DNA of 64,000 bases from Eubacteriaceae bacterium CHKCI004 (GCA_900016875.1 FCNR01000063.1:248001-312000), one strand, 5' to 3'. Shown: positions 35,587 through 44,681, counted from the first letter of the stretch. Translations and numbers: made by a program. Notes: generated from the sequence alone by a model not told the origin.

Positions 35587-37479
35587 ATGGAGATCAATAT
35601 AGCAAAGTCTGCTGGCTTTTGTTTTGGGGTTCGGAGAGCTGTAGATACAGTTTATAAAGAATCTGCGAAGAAGAATGTTTATACTTATGGCCCCATTATC
35701 CACAACGATGAAGTTGTGGCTGACCTTGAGCGGCAGGGAGTCGGAGTGTTTAATGACAGCAATGAGTTTCGTTCCCTGGGGAAAGGAACCATCATTATTC
35801 GTTCCCATGGAGTGCCCAAGGCGATTTACGATGAGATTGCAGATGCAGGTCTTGATCTGGTCGATGCAACCTGTCCCTTTGTCCGAAAGATTCACAGAAT
35901 CGTGGAAAAGGAGAGCGGGGACGGCAGAGTAGTTATTATTGTAGGCAACAACCATCATCCGGAAGTGGAAGGGATCATGGGATGGTGCCATACCACGCCG
36001 ATTGTCATTGAGAATCGGGAACAGGCAGAAGCAATTGCAGTTGATGCGGATACAAAGCTGTCTATTGTATCACAAACGACATTTAACTACAATAAGTTTC
36101 AATATTTAGTTGAAATTATCTCAGAAAAGGGTTATGATATAAATGTTTTTAATACGATTTGTAATGCCACGGAGGAACGGCAGAAGGAGACCAGAGAGCT
36201 GGCCATGCGTTCCGACGCGATGATCGTCATCGGCGGCAGACACAGCTCGAACACTCAAAAACTTTTTGAGATAAGTAAAAAAGAATGTAGTAATACTTTT
36301 TATATACAAACAAAAAATGATTTGAATATGGAGGATTTTCATAATATCGGGATACTCGGTATTACTGCAGGGGCATCGACCCCAAACAATATTATCAAGG
36401 AGGTTCATGAAAGCATGGCGGAAATGAGTTTTGACCAGATGCTGGAAGAAAGTTTTAAGACAATCAGAAATGGAGAGGTTGTACAGGGTACTATTATCGA
36501 TGTAAAAGAGGATGAGATCATCTTAAATATTGGATATAAATCTGACGGTATCATTACAAGAAACGAATATTCCAACGACCAGAACTTAGACCTGACTACT
36601 GTAGCCAAGGTTGGCGACGAGATGGAGGCTAAGGTTCTGAAAGTGAATGACGGTGAGGGACAGGTTCTCTTAACCTACAAGAGACTGAAAGCAGAAAAAG
36701 GCAACAAGAGACTGGAAGAGGCTTTCAATAATAAGGAAGTATTAAAAGCTACTGTTGCCAAAGTACTTGACGGCGGATTAAGCGTTGTTGTGGAAGATAC
36801 AAGAGTATTTATCCCGGCAAGCCTCGTATCTGATACTTACGAGAAGAACTTAAAGAAATATGACGGACAGGAGATCGAGTTCGTTATCACAGAGTTTAAT
36901 CCTCGCAAGAGAAGAATCATCGGTGACCGCAAACAGCTTCTGGTTGCTGAGAAGAAGGCAAAACAGGAAGCATTATTTGCAAGAATCGAAGTTGGCATGA
37001 CTGTAGAAGGAACAGTGAAGAATGTAACAGATTTCGGTGCATTCATCGATCTGGGCGGTGCTGACGGTCTTCTGCATATCTCTGAGATGAGCTGGGGACG
37101 TGTGGAGAATCCTAAGAAGGTCTTCACAGTAGGCGAGCAGGTTAAAGTGCTGATCAAGGATATTCAGGGCGAGAAGATCGCGTTATCCTTAAAGTTCCCT
37201 GAGACCAATCCTTGGCTGACTGCAGATGAGAAATATGCAGTAGGTAATGTTGTAACCGGTAAGGTTGCCCGCATGACAGATTTCGGCGCATTTATCGAAC
37301 TGGAGCCGGGTGTTGACGCACTTCTTCATGTTTCTCAGATTGCAAAAGAGCATATCGAGAAGCCTTCCGATGTATTAAAGGTTGGTGAAGAAATTACAGC
37401 GAAGGTTGTAGATTTCAAAAAAGATGAGAGAAAAATCAGTCTGAGTATCAAAGCGCTGGATACTCCAAAAGAAGACTAA
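35587..37479 (+). CDS. IspH (HMBPP reductase) fused to ribosomal protein S1
   Basis: A 630-residue bifunctional protein. Residues 1-285 are IspH, the [4Fe-4S] enzyme of the last MEP-pathway step, with cluster cysteines C12, C96 and C192 and the HHPEVEG motif. Residues about 295-630 contain four S1 RNA-binding repeats (for example GTVKNVTDFGAFIDLGGADG and GKVARMTDFGAFIELEPG). This fusion is known from Clostridia. It begins three bases after the cmk stop codon. Confidence 0.95.
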   Translation: MEINIAKSAGFCFGVRRAVDTVYKESAKKNVYTYGPIIHNDEVVADLERQGVGVFNDSNEFRSLGKGTIIIRSHGVPKAIYDEIADAGLDLVDATCPFVRKIHRIVEKESGDGRVVIIVGNNHHPEVEGIMGWCHTTPIVIENREQAEAIAVDADTKLSIVSQTTFNYNKFQYLVEIISEKGYDINVFNTICNATEERQKETRELAMRSDAMIVIGGRHSSNTQKLFEISKKECSNTFYIQTKNDLNMEDFHNIGILGITAGASTPNNIIKEVHESMAEMSFDQMLEESFKTIRNGEVVQGTIIDVKEDEIILNIGYKSDGIITRNEYSNDQNLDLTTVAKVGDEMEAKVLKVNDGEGQVLLTYKRLKAEKGNKRLEEAFNNKEVLKATVAKVLDGGLSVVVEDTRVFIPASLVSDTYEKNLKKYDGQEIEFVITEFNPRKRRIIGDRKQLLVAEKKAKQEALFARIEVGMTVEGTVKNVTDFGAFIDLGGADGLLHISEMSWGRVENPKKVFTVGEQVKVLIKDIQGEKIALSLKFPETNPWLTADEKYAVGNVVTGKVARMTDFGAFIELEPGVDALLHVSQIAKEHIEKPSDVLKVGEEITAKVVDFKKDERKISLSIKALDTPKED

Positions 37480-37495
37480 TCAATCTGTAATTAAG

Positions 37496-37527
37496 AAAGG
37501 TGTTGTGTAACTGCAGCACCTTTTTTT
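37496..37527 (+). terminator. Terminator of ispH-rpsA
   Basis: AAAGGTGTTG pairs with CAGCACCTTT, followed by a run of T. Confidence 0.8.
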
Positions 37528-37544
37528 CGTAATGGAGCGTTGGG

Positions 37545-39797
37545 ATGAAGGAAGATAGAAACACGATACTTATTGTGGAAGACCAGAAAATAAATAGAAC
37601 GATTCTGCGTTATATGATTCAGAATGCGTATGATGTGCTGGAGGCAGAAAACGGGGCGGAGGCATGGTCGATTCTTGAAGAGAAAAATGAGGAGATTATC
37701 GCAATTTTACTTGATATTGTAATGCCGGTCATGGATGGATATGAATTTTTGAAAAAACTTAAGGGATCCCGGTGGGAGAGTATCCCCGTGATTGCCATGA
37801 CCGGAGACAGCGATATTACCACAGAGGAGAGAACGCTGGAGCTGGGAGCCTGGGATTTTATCATTAAGCCATATAAAGAGCGGATTCTCATGACACGTCT
37901 GAAAAATGCTATTGCCAGAAGCCGTATGGGGTATTTAAAGAAAATGCAGCATTTGGCAGAGCATGATTCTGTAACCGGACTTTATAATCGAATGCATTTT
38001 TTTAAAGAAACAGAGCAGATGCTGCAGAAACATCTGAAGGAGCCTTTTGTATTCATTCGTATGGATATCAAACGATTTCGGCTTATTAATTCCTATTGGG
38101 GTGAAGAGGGAGGAAATCGCATTCTGTGTTTTATGGCGGACCTTCTGCGGAATATTTCAAGTCATTATCCATACTGTACATTCGGACGTATAGAATCAGA
38201 TATTTTTGGCATCTGTATTCCTTATGAGAAAAGAGACTGTGATAGTATGCTCCAGTTTCTGATTTGTCAGATTCTTTCCTATAGTACGAGTTTTGCTCTT
38301 GAACCGTCTTTCGGAATATATTGTATAGAGGATAACAGTACGCCGGCAGAAAATATGTTTATTTTGGCGACTATGGCAAGCCGGAAAATAAAAAATCGTT
38401 ATCAGGATTACATAGGTGTATACGATGAGAAGCTGGGTCAGCAGATTACACAGGAGCAGGAAGTGTTCAATGATATGCGTCCTGCTCTGGAGAATGAAGA
38501 GTTTGTTATCTATTTTCAGCCAAAATACAATGGCTATACGCAGCTGCCTTACGGAGCTGAGGCGCTGATTCGCTGGAATCATCCTAAAAAAGGGCTTATT
38601 GCTCCTACGCAGTTTATTCCAGTTCTGGAAAAAAACGGATTTATCGAGAAATTGGATTACTATGTCTGGGAGAAAGTCTGTCAGTACATAAAAAAATGGA
38701 AAGATGAAGGTTTGACACCGGCGCCTATTTCCGTCAATATGTCACGAGTTGACTGTTCCAATGCGGGTCTGCCCGATAAGCTCACCTACCTGGTGAAAAA
38801 ATATGATATTTCACCGGGGCTTCTTCAGCTGGAGTTGACAGAGAGCGCCTATATGGATAATCCGGACTTTGTCAACAGCATGATCTGCGAGCTTCGTAAA
38901 AGAGGTTTCCGGATTATGATGGATGATTTTGGAAGCGGTTTTTCCTCTCTGAATACGCTGAAGGATATACAGGTGGATTATCTGAAACTTGATATGAAGT
39001 TTCTTTTTTCTCATTCCAATGATTTCAAGAGCAAGAGGATTCTTTCGTCTGTGGTGTCCATGGCTAAATGGCTGCGGCTTAAGGTGATCGCAGAAGGCGT
39101 AGAGACAGAAGAACAGTTTGATTTCTTAAAGAGAATACAGTGTGATTATATTCAGGGATATTATTTTTCAAAACCAATGCCGGTCTCTGAATATGAGGAA
39201 AAGATCATACCGCTCATTGAAAAGAATCCGGAGATCGAGGATTTGACGCAGCAGAGAAGTCTTGTTTACATGTCCGAAGATATCTATGAGAAAATATACG
39301 CCGATGAGCTGACCGGGCTTTATAACCGGCGTTTTCTTAATGAATGGATGTTTCTTGACAAGATGCGTCCGGGGGAAGAGCTTCGGAGTGTTGCCATGAT
39401 ACTCATGGATATTCGAAGCTTTAAAGAAATTAACGATACCTACGGGCATCTGGCAGGAGATGAAGTACTTGTGAAAGTAGCCTCAGTTTTAAAAACTTCT
39501 GTGCGGGACAGCGATTCCGTCATACGCTACGGTGGGGATGAATTTCTGGTCATTTTCCTCAATTGCCCGGAAAAACGTGTGTACAGCCGGATTGAAGAGA
39601 TCTGCGCACTGCTTGCCGGTATTGCCTATGGAGAAAATGAGACCAGGCATATCACAGCGGATTTCGGTATTTCCTATACGGAAGACTTTGAGAAGACCAA
39701 AAACTTCCTCAATGACATGATCAACCAGGCGGATGAACGAATGTATCGGAACAAAAAGAAAAAAGGGTGCGAAAAAGAAAACACCGTGAAATACTGA
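37545..39797 (+). CDS. Response regulator with degenerate GGDEF, EAL and active GGDEF domains
   Basis: A 750-residue c-di-GMP protein with the order REC, GGDEF-like, EAL, GGDEF. The receiver (7-125) has E12, D13, phosphoacceptor D57, T86 and K108. The first GGDEF-like domain (about 135-300) has ESDIF (217-221) in place of GGDEF, so it is probably regulatory. The EAL domain (305-550) keeps E339, N398, E433, D460-D461, K481, E517 and Q537, so phosphodiesterase activity is likely. The C-terminal GGDEF (G663-F667) is intact and has an RxxD inhibitory site (R654-D657). The protein may both make and degrade c-di-GMP under a sensor kinase not seen nearby. Confidence 0.93.
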   Translation: MKEDRNTILIVEDQKINRTILRYMIQNAYDVLEAENGAEAWSILEEKNEEIIAILLDIVMPVMDGYEFLKKLKGSRWESIPVIAMTGDSDITTEERTLELGAWDFIIKPYKERILMTRLKNAIARSRMGYLKKMQHLAEHDSVTGLYNRMHFFKETEQMLQKHLKEPFVFIRMDIKRFRLINSYWGEEGGNRILCFMADLLRNISSHYPYCTFGRIESDIFGICIPYEKRDCDSMLQFLICQILSYSTSFALEPSFGIYCIEDNSTPAENMFILATMASRKIKNRYQDYIGVYDEKLGQQITQEQEVFNDMRPALENEEFVIYFQPKYNGYTQLPYGAEALIRWNHPKKGLIAPTQFIPVLEKNGFIEKLDYYVWEKVCQYIKKWKDEGLTPAPISVNMSRVDCSNAGLPDKLTYLVKKYDISPGLLQLELTESAYMDNPDFVNSMICELRKRGFRIMMDDFGSGFSSLNTLKDIQVDYLKLDMKFLFSHSNDFKSKRILSSVVSMAKWLRLKVIAEGVETEEQFDFLKRIQCDYIQGYYFSKPMPVSEYEEKIIPLIEKNPEIEDLTQQRSLVYMSEDIYEKIYADELTGLYNRRFLNEWMFLDKMRPGEELRSVAMILMDIRSFKEINDTYGHLAGDEVLVKVASVLKTSVRDSDSVIRYGGDEFLVIFLNCPEKRVYSRIEEICALLAGIAYGENETRHITADFGISYTEDFEKTKNFLNDMINQADERMYRNKKKKGCEKENTVKY

Positions 39798-39810
39798 CGC
39801 TCCAATGCTT

Positions 39811-40311
39811 CTACAGAGCGCTGATAAACAATGTCAGCGCTCCGCAGAAAATGCCGAGTGCAGCACCGCAGAGGACATCTTTCGGAAAATGAACCCCCGC
39901 GATAACGCGAATCATTGCCAGAAGTATTCCGCACGAAAGAAGAAAGATGCCGGCTGGCATCAGAGTGCCGCACCAGAGTGTGCCGATCAGAAAGATGGAG
40001 AACACATGTCGGCTTGGAAAAGACTGTCCGTGGCCGTCTCTGGCAATCAGAGGCTGTATGTCATATACTTCGTAAGGGCGCGGGCTGTTGATGAGCTTCC
40101 GTATCCGGCTCATGGCCAGAAAGAAAAACGCCGGAAGAAACAGAAACGCAAAGAACCGTTTGTCGAGCATTACGGCCATCCATACCAGCAGAGCGGGATA
40201 AAAAAGAAAACCCGCCAGAGTCAGGATGCGGTTCAAAACATTTATAATAGATATATAACCGGGATGCGTCTGAAACGGACGCATTATTTTTGCGTAAAAA
40301 TCAGAATTCAT
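39811..40311 (-). CDS. PAP2-family membrane phosphatase
   Basis: A 166-residue integral membrane phosphatase with the three PAP2 motifs: RKLINSPRP, SFPSRHVFS and IRVIAGVHFPKD. Members dephosphorylate lipid phosphates such as undecaprenyl pyrophosphate or phosphatidic acid. The start at 40311 (MNSDFYAK) is preceded by GAGGAG; an extension to 40377 lacks a ribosome binding site. It converges on the c-di-GMP gene; only 13 bases separate the two stops. The inverted repeat at 39816-39842 lies inside its final codons. Confidence 0.87.
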   Translation of the reverse strand: MNSDFYAKIMRPFQTHPGYISIINVLNRILTLAGFLFYPALLVWMAVMLDKRFFAFLFLPAFFFLAMSRIRKLINSPRPYEVYDIQPLIARDGHGQSFPSRHVFSIFLIGTLWCGTLMPAGIFLLSCGILLAMIRVIAGVHFPKDVLCGAALGIFCGALTLFISAL

Positions 40312-40484
40312 ACATTTTCTCCTCGATGTGCATGATAAATACCCGTTTATTATATACTGCTGAAAAATGTTCATCAATTAGCAGAATGCACAAAAACAGA
40401 AAGTAAAAAAAGACAAGAAATGCTTTTAAAATCTTTACAAACAAGGTATTATTAAGACAGTATTGCATTATGCATCATATAGTA

Positions 40485-40500
40485 CTTATTTTAAAATAAG
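40485..40500. promoter_or_regulatory. Perfect 16-bp palindrome upstream of the hydrogenase gene
   Basis: CTTATTTTAAAATAAG lies 47 bases before the start codon, within the probable promoter region of the hydrogenase gene. It could be a repressor or redox-regulator site. It does not match the Rex consensus I know. Confidence 0.4.
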
Positions 40501-40546
40501 AAGAATAAAATCTTTGGAATAAAGAGAGATAGGAGGACAAATATTT

Positions 40547-42079
40547 ATGAGAGGAATCGAGACAAGAATACAGGATATCCGTCATATGGTTTTTACAGAG
40601 GTAGCCAAAATGGCCTATCAGGAAGAGACGTCTGTGGAAAAGCATATTGAGAAAATCCCGTACGAGATCATCCCTGGGGACGTGGCGAACTTCCGAAATG
40701 ACGTGTTCCTGGAGAGAGCCATCGTAGGAGAGAGAGTGCGTCTTGCCATGGGCCTGCCGTGCCGCGACGCCGGCAACCAGGCGCCGATATCCGAGGACGT
40801 GGAAGCAGCGGACCGTCCGGAGACTTACTACACACCTCCGCTGATCAATATTATCAAGTTTGCCTGCAACGCCTGCCCGGAGAAGCGTCTCATCGTCACC
40901 GAGGGCTGCATGGGATGTCTCGCCCATCCATGTATGGAAGTCTGCCCGAAAGACGCGGTGCATTTGGACCGCACCATCGGCAGAGCCAGCATCGACCAGG
41001 ATAAATGTATCAAATGCGGCCGCTGTGCGATGGCCTGCAGCTATAACGCCATCATCACTCAGGAACGCCCGTGCGCGGCAGCCTGCGGCATGGACGCCAT
41101 CCATTCCGACTCACAGGGCAAGGCGGAAATCGACTATGATAAATGTGTTTCCTGCGGTATGTGCCTGGTAAACTGTCCGTTTGGCGCCATCTCCGACAAG
41201 TCCCAGATCTTTCAGGTTATCCGGGGCATCCAGTCCGGTGAAAAGATATACGCCGCCATCGCGCCAGCCTTCGTGGGACAGTTCGGCCCGAAGGTAACCT
41301 CCGGAAAGCTTCGTGCCGCCATTAAGCAGCTGGGCTTCACCGACGTATTTGAGGTGGCCATCGGCGCCGACTTATGTGCCGTGCAGGAAGCCGACGACTT
41401 CATGGAAAATGTACCGGAACGTCTGCCGTTCATGGCGACATCCTGCTGTCCGGCCTGGTCCGCCATGGCAAAAAAAGAGTTCCCGGACTACGCCGACTGT
41501 GTTTCCATGGCTCTCACGCCGATGACCCTGACCGCCCGTCTGATCAAACATACCCGTCCGGGCTCTAAAGTGGCATTTATCGGTCCGTGCTCCGCTAAAA
41601 AACTTGAGGCTATGGACCCGGCAGTCCGTAGCGAAGTGGACTTTGTGCTGACCTTTGAAGAAATGACCGGAATTTTTGCGGCCCGCGGCATCGACTTAAA
41701 TACCATCGAAGAACTGCCGGGCGGCGTCAACGACTCCTCCGCCGACGGCCGCGCCTTCGCCGTATCCGGCGGTGTAGCCCGCGCCGTCGCTGACGTCATC
41801 GCCAAAAAATATCCGGACCACAAAATGCAGGTGGCCAGCGCCGAAGGCCTGAAAGAATGTAAAAAACTCATGGCCCTCGCCAAAGCCGGCCGCTACCAGG
41901 GCTACCTCCTGGAAGGCATGGCCTGCCCGGGCGGCTGCGTCGCCGGTGCCGGCACCAGACAGCCGGTAAACAAAGCCCAGACCTTTGTTAAGAACTACGC
42001 CGGCAAAGCCAGCCACCAGACCGCCGACCAGACCGAGAGCGTGAAAGAGCTGAAGCACCTGGTGGGAGAAGAAGGGTAG
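40547..42079 (+). CDS. [FeFe] hydrogenase, group B type
   Basis: A 510-residue iron hydrogenase. The N-terminal third carries ferredoxin-like cysteine clusters (CMGCLAHPCMEVCP, CIKCGRCAMAC, CVSCGMCLVNCP). The H-cluster domain has TSCCPAW (C300), IGPCSAKKLEA (C348) and EGMACPGGCVAGAG (C460, C464). The extra N-terminal region and the L3 motif resemble the monomeric group B family (TIGR04105). It probably couples reduced ferredoxin to hydrogen production or consumption; no maturases or NAD-binding subunits are nearby. Codons are strongly C-ending, unlike neighbours, which suggests high expression. Confidence 0.92.
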   Translation: MRGIETRIQDIRHMVFTEVAKMAYQEETSVEKHIEKIPYEIIPGDVANFRNDVFLERAIVGERVRLAMGLPCRDAGNQAPISEDVEAADRPETYYTPPLINIIKFACNACPEKRLIVTEGCMGCLAHPCMEVCPKDAVHLDRTIGRASIDQDKCIKCGRCAMACSYNAIITQERPCAAACGMDAIHSDSQGKAEIDYDKCVSCGMCLVNCPFGAISDKSQIFQVIRGIQSGEKIYAAIAPAFVGQFGPKVTSGKLRAAIKQLGFTDVFEVAIGADLCAVQEADDFMENVPERLPFMATSCCPAWSAMAKKEFPDYADCVSMALTPMTLTARLIKHTRPGSKVAFIGPCSAKKLEAMDPAVRSEVDFVLTFEEMTGIFAARGIDLNTIEELPGGVNDSSADGRAFAVSGGVARAVADVIAKKYPDHKMQVASAEGLKECKKLMALAKAGRYQGYLLEGMACPGGCVAGAGTRQPVNKAQTFVKNYAGKASHQTADQTESVKELKHLVGEEG

Positions 42080-42116
42080 AAAGATTCCCGACAGAGAACG
42101 GACAGATACCTGATTT

Positions 42117-42155
42117 TGAAGGCAGAGGAAATAACTTTCTTCTGCCTTTATCTTT
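42117..42155 (+). terminator. Terminator of the hydrogenase gene
   Basis: AAGGCAGA pairs with TCTGCCTT, with an inner GGAAA/TTTC, and TATCTTTTT follows. Confidence 0.75.
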
Positions 42156-42265
42156 TTGTAAAAAAAGTTATAGGAATTTTTTTGCGGTAAGATGCGTAGA
42201 TAAGCTTAAATTAGTTGACATATGCGTGGAAACATGGGATAGTAGGTATAAAGGCGGTGATATCG

Positions 42266-43456
42266 TTGTTTAAATTTAAAGTTAATCCTTACAGGCCTGG
42301 AGCAGGGCTGGCTCCAATATATTTGGCGGGAAGAGATGAAGAAATTGAGAATGTTAGTCAGATTTTTGATGCATTAAATATGAATATTCCGACACAGTCT
42401 ATCGTATTCAGCGGATTGCGCGGTGTGGGAAAAACAGTTTTATTAAATAAGCTGCAGCGTATTGCTGAAGATAAAGATGTGTTTTGCCAATATATAGAAA
42501 TAGAAGATTCCAATGATTTTATTTCAAAAATTGCTGCATGCTCTCAATTATTTTTAAGAAAAGTAAGTGCAAAAGAAAAGTTTAAAAATCTTATTCAAAA
42601 ACCATTGGATGCGTTGAAGTCATTGGTTGTGTCTTTTGATCCGAATGAAAATACATTTTCTTTGTCGGTTCAGGAGAGGGAATTGTATCAGACAAATAAT
42701 CTCACACAGAGTATGACAGAAGTGCTTACGGCGATTGGCGAGACAGCATATAAAGCAAAAACACCATTGTGTTTTTTTATCGATGAAATGCAGTATATGA
42801 AACAAACGGAGCTTGGTTCCCTGATTGCAGCATTGCATCGTACAAACCAGTTAGGGTATCCGATTATGGTTATTGGCGCAGGACTGCCTAAAATATATAA
42901 AATGTTATCTGATGAGAAATCATACTCTGAGAGATTGTTCATGTACAAAATTGTTGGATCGTTAAATCGGGAACAGTCGGAACGTGCCATCAAAATTCCC
43001 GCACAGCAGATGAATATAGATTATACGGATGAGGCTGTCGATACAATAACGGATATTACAAAAGGATACCCATTTTTTATCCAGCAGCTGTGTCAGATTG
43101 TATTTCAAAATGTAGACCATAGTCCGATAAATAGAAAAGACGTTGACGATAATATCAATGAATTTTTTGAAACTTTGGATACGGGCTTCTTTAAAGTGAG
43201 ATATGAACGCTGTTCGGAAAAGGATAAGATTTTTATTTTTGCCATGGTAAAATGTGGCGAACTGCCATGTACTATCTCTGATGTAGCAAAGAATATGGAC
43301 AAAAAAGTTTCTTCTATTTCGACAATACGAGCACAGCTTATCAGTAAAGGAATAATATATCCGGTCAGATATAAAGAACTGGATTTTACTGTCCCGGAAT
43401 TTGATGGCTTTATAAAAAGATTGGATGAATATCAGCAATGGTGTGATGAACAATAA
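42266..43456 (+). CDS. AAA/STAND-like ATPase with C-terminal winged helix
   Basis: A 396-residue protein with Walker A FSGLRGVGKTVLLN, Walker B PLCFFIDEMQYM, a helical lid (KGYPFFIQQLCQ) and a C-terminal winged-helix-like region (TISDVAKNMDKKVSSISTIR). It resembles the broad archaeal-type ATPase/STAND group whose members act as switches, not pumps. The TTG at 42266 follows AAGGCGGTG and opens FKFKVNPYRPGAGLAP; an earlier in-frame ATG at 42215 lacks a site. The gene is AT-rich compared with the hydrogenase gene next to it, which suggests acquisition. The role is unknown. Confidence 0.75.
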   Translation: MFKFKVNPYRPGAGLAPIYLAGRDEEIENVSQIFDALNMNIPTQSIVFSGLRGVGKTVLLNKLQRIAEDKDVFCQYIEIEDSNDFISKIAACSQLFLRKVSAKEKFKNLIQKPLDALKSLVVSFDPNENTFSLSVQERELYQTNNLTQSMTEVLTAIGETAYKAKTPLCFFIDEMQYMKQTELGSLIAALHRTNQLGYPIMVIGAGLPKIYKMLSDEKSYSERLFMYKIVGSLNREQSERAIKIPAQQMNIDYTDEAVDTITDITKGYPFFIQQLCQIVFQNVDHSPINRKDVDDNINEFFETLDTGFFKVRYERCSEKDKIFIFAMVKCGELPCTISDVAKNMDKKVSSISTIRAQLISKGIIYPVRYKELDFTVPEFDGFIKRLDEYQQWCDEQ

Positions 43457-43495
43457 TGCAAGACAAATATTTTGTAAACCAGATTAAGGAAAATG

Positions 43496-43529
43496 TAGAG
43501 TGAGTAGATATTGCTCACTCTATTTTCTT
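43496..43529 (+). terminator. Terminator of the AAA ATPase gene
   Basis: TAGAGTGAG (43496-43504) pairs with CTCACTCTA (43514-43522), followed by TTTTCTT. Its stem almost repeats that of the terminator at 44112. Confidence 0.85.
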
Positions 43530-43623
43530 ATTCTTCGTCATCATCTTCCGGTGAAAAAGCATTTAATTTATCATTGACGATTCTGCAATATTTGTTATAA
43601 TAAATAATATAAACTAATGACAT
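43528..43623 (-). CDS. Possible small protein or remnant with acidic C-terminus
   Basis: On the minus strand a 31-codon frame runs from ATG 43623 (MSLVYIIYYNKYCRIVND) to a stop at 43528 and ends PEDDDEE. It has a hydrophobic first half and an acidic tail, and the frame stays open some way upstream. There is no clear ribosome binding site. It might be the 3' end of a lost gene or chance; the hairpin at 43496 would end its transcript too. Confidence 0.2.
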   Translation of the reverse strand: MSLVYIIYYNKYCRIVNDKLNAFSPEDDDEE

Positions 43624-43752
43624 ATACAATACGCGCAACAAATGAATTTTACATACAGAACAAACGAAGATTTTTAACAGAAATACATAAGAACGAAGAT
43701 GTCGTGTGATAGAGGGTAAGAAAATGTAACCTGAATGCAGAAAGGGGGCTGG

Positions 43753-44073
43753 ATGATGACAATGTCTGATAACGAATTATTATTGGCAATTTCGAATATG
43801 CTTGATGATAAGCTTGATGCCAAATTGGATTCTAAGCTGGATTCCAAACTAGATGCGAAGATGAAGCCGATCGAGAAAAGGTTGACTAAGATTGAAGCAA
43901 TCCTGGAACATAATATTTTGCCGCGATTACAGAACATAGAATCCTGCTATGTCGCCACCTACGAGCGGTATCAAAATGCTGCTGACAGGATGGAGGGCGT
44001 GGCGTTGGATGTGGAACTGCTAAAAAGGGTAGTAGCCGAACACAGTGAAAAACTGAATCAGGCCATATCATAA
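43753..44073 (+). CDS. Small coiled-coil protein with KLDAK/KLDSK repeats
   Basis: A 106-residue soluble, charged protein. Residues about 18-37 consist of four-residue repeats (DDKLDAKLDSKLDSKLDAK), and the remainder (IEKRLTKIEAILEHNILPRL, then VALDVELLKRVVAEHSEKL) predicts a continuous coiled coil, so it probably oligomerises. The ATG at 43753 follows AAAGGGGG. It resembles small coiled-coil proteins of unknown function seen in gut Clostridia. It stands alone between two near-identical terminators. Confidence 0.6.
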   Translation: MMTMSDNELLLAISNMLDDKLDAKLDSKLDSKLDAKMKPIEKRLTKIEAILEHNILPRLQNIESCYVATYERYQNAADRMEGVALDVELLKRVVAEHSEKLNQAIS

Positions 44074-44111
44074 TGAACGGTATCATATAGTGCGTATATT
44101 ACACCCACTCA

Positions 44112-44140
44112 AGAGTGAGCTTTCCCGGCTCACTCTTTCT
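44112..44140 (+). terminator. Terminator of the coiled-coil gene
   Basis: AGAGTGAGC (44112-44120) pairs with GCTCACTCT (44128-44136), followed by TTCT. Confidence 0.8.
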
Positions 44141-44296
44141 ATTTGCGCCCCACTTGCTCCATTTCCAATACATTTCTATTCTCCGGAGCCTGTCTTCGCC
44201 TTGTCTCTTTACCCCTTTAAACTTTTAATTTATGATTTACTAAATCACAAAAAAATGTTACAATAAACACATATTACGCAAAAGGAAGGGATTTCT

Positions 44297-44602
44297 ATGG
44301 GTAAAAGAGCTCCGAAAGAGCGGAAGATAGGCATGTATAAGGCGATTTTAGAGTTAAAGGACCTGGAAGAGTGCTGCAATTTTTTTGAAGATATCTGTGC
44401 AGTGACAGAGCTTCGCTCCATGGAGCAGCGGTTTGAGGTGGCGAAAATGCTCAGGCAGGAGAAGGTCTATACGGAGATTATGCAGAAGACCAACGCCAGC
44501 TCAGCGACGATCAGCCGGGTGAATCGTATGATGAATTACGGTACGGGATGTCTTGGAGAAGTTCTGGACAGGCTGCCCGATGATGAGGATGAAGAAGAAT
44601 AA
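44297..44602 (+). CDS. YerC/YecD-family TrpR-like DNA-binding protein
   Basis: A 101-residue protein of the YerC/YecD family, related to the Trp repressor fold: FEDICAVTELRSMEQRFEVAKML, then TNASSATISRVNRMMNYGTG, the conserved HTH, and an acidic tail. The ribosome binding site is GGAAGGG. It is a stand-alone gene; whether it controls the indolepyruvate genes that start 80 bases downstream is unknown, although that would suit an aromatic amino acid sensor. Confidence 0.85.
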   Translation: MGKRAPKERKIGMYKAILELKDLEECCNFFEDICAVTELRSMEQRFEVAKMLRQEKVYTEIMQKTNASSATISRVNRMMNYGTGCLGEVLDRLPDDEDEEE

Positions 44603-44681
44603 AGAATAATTCCAGAGATTCCCTTTACACACATGCAGCGATTTTATCGCTGTAAATTTATGTAGCAGAAAGGATACAAGT

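Noticed and set aside
43807-43865. Short tandem repeats as a possible CRISPR array
   Set aside because: The units are 12 bases, contiguous without spacers and lie inside a coding frame as KLDAK repeats.
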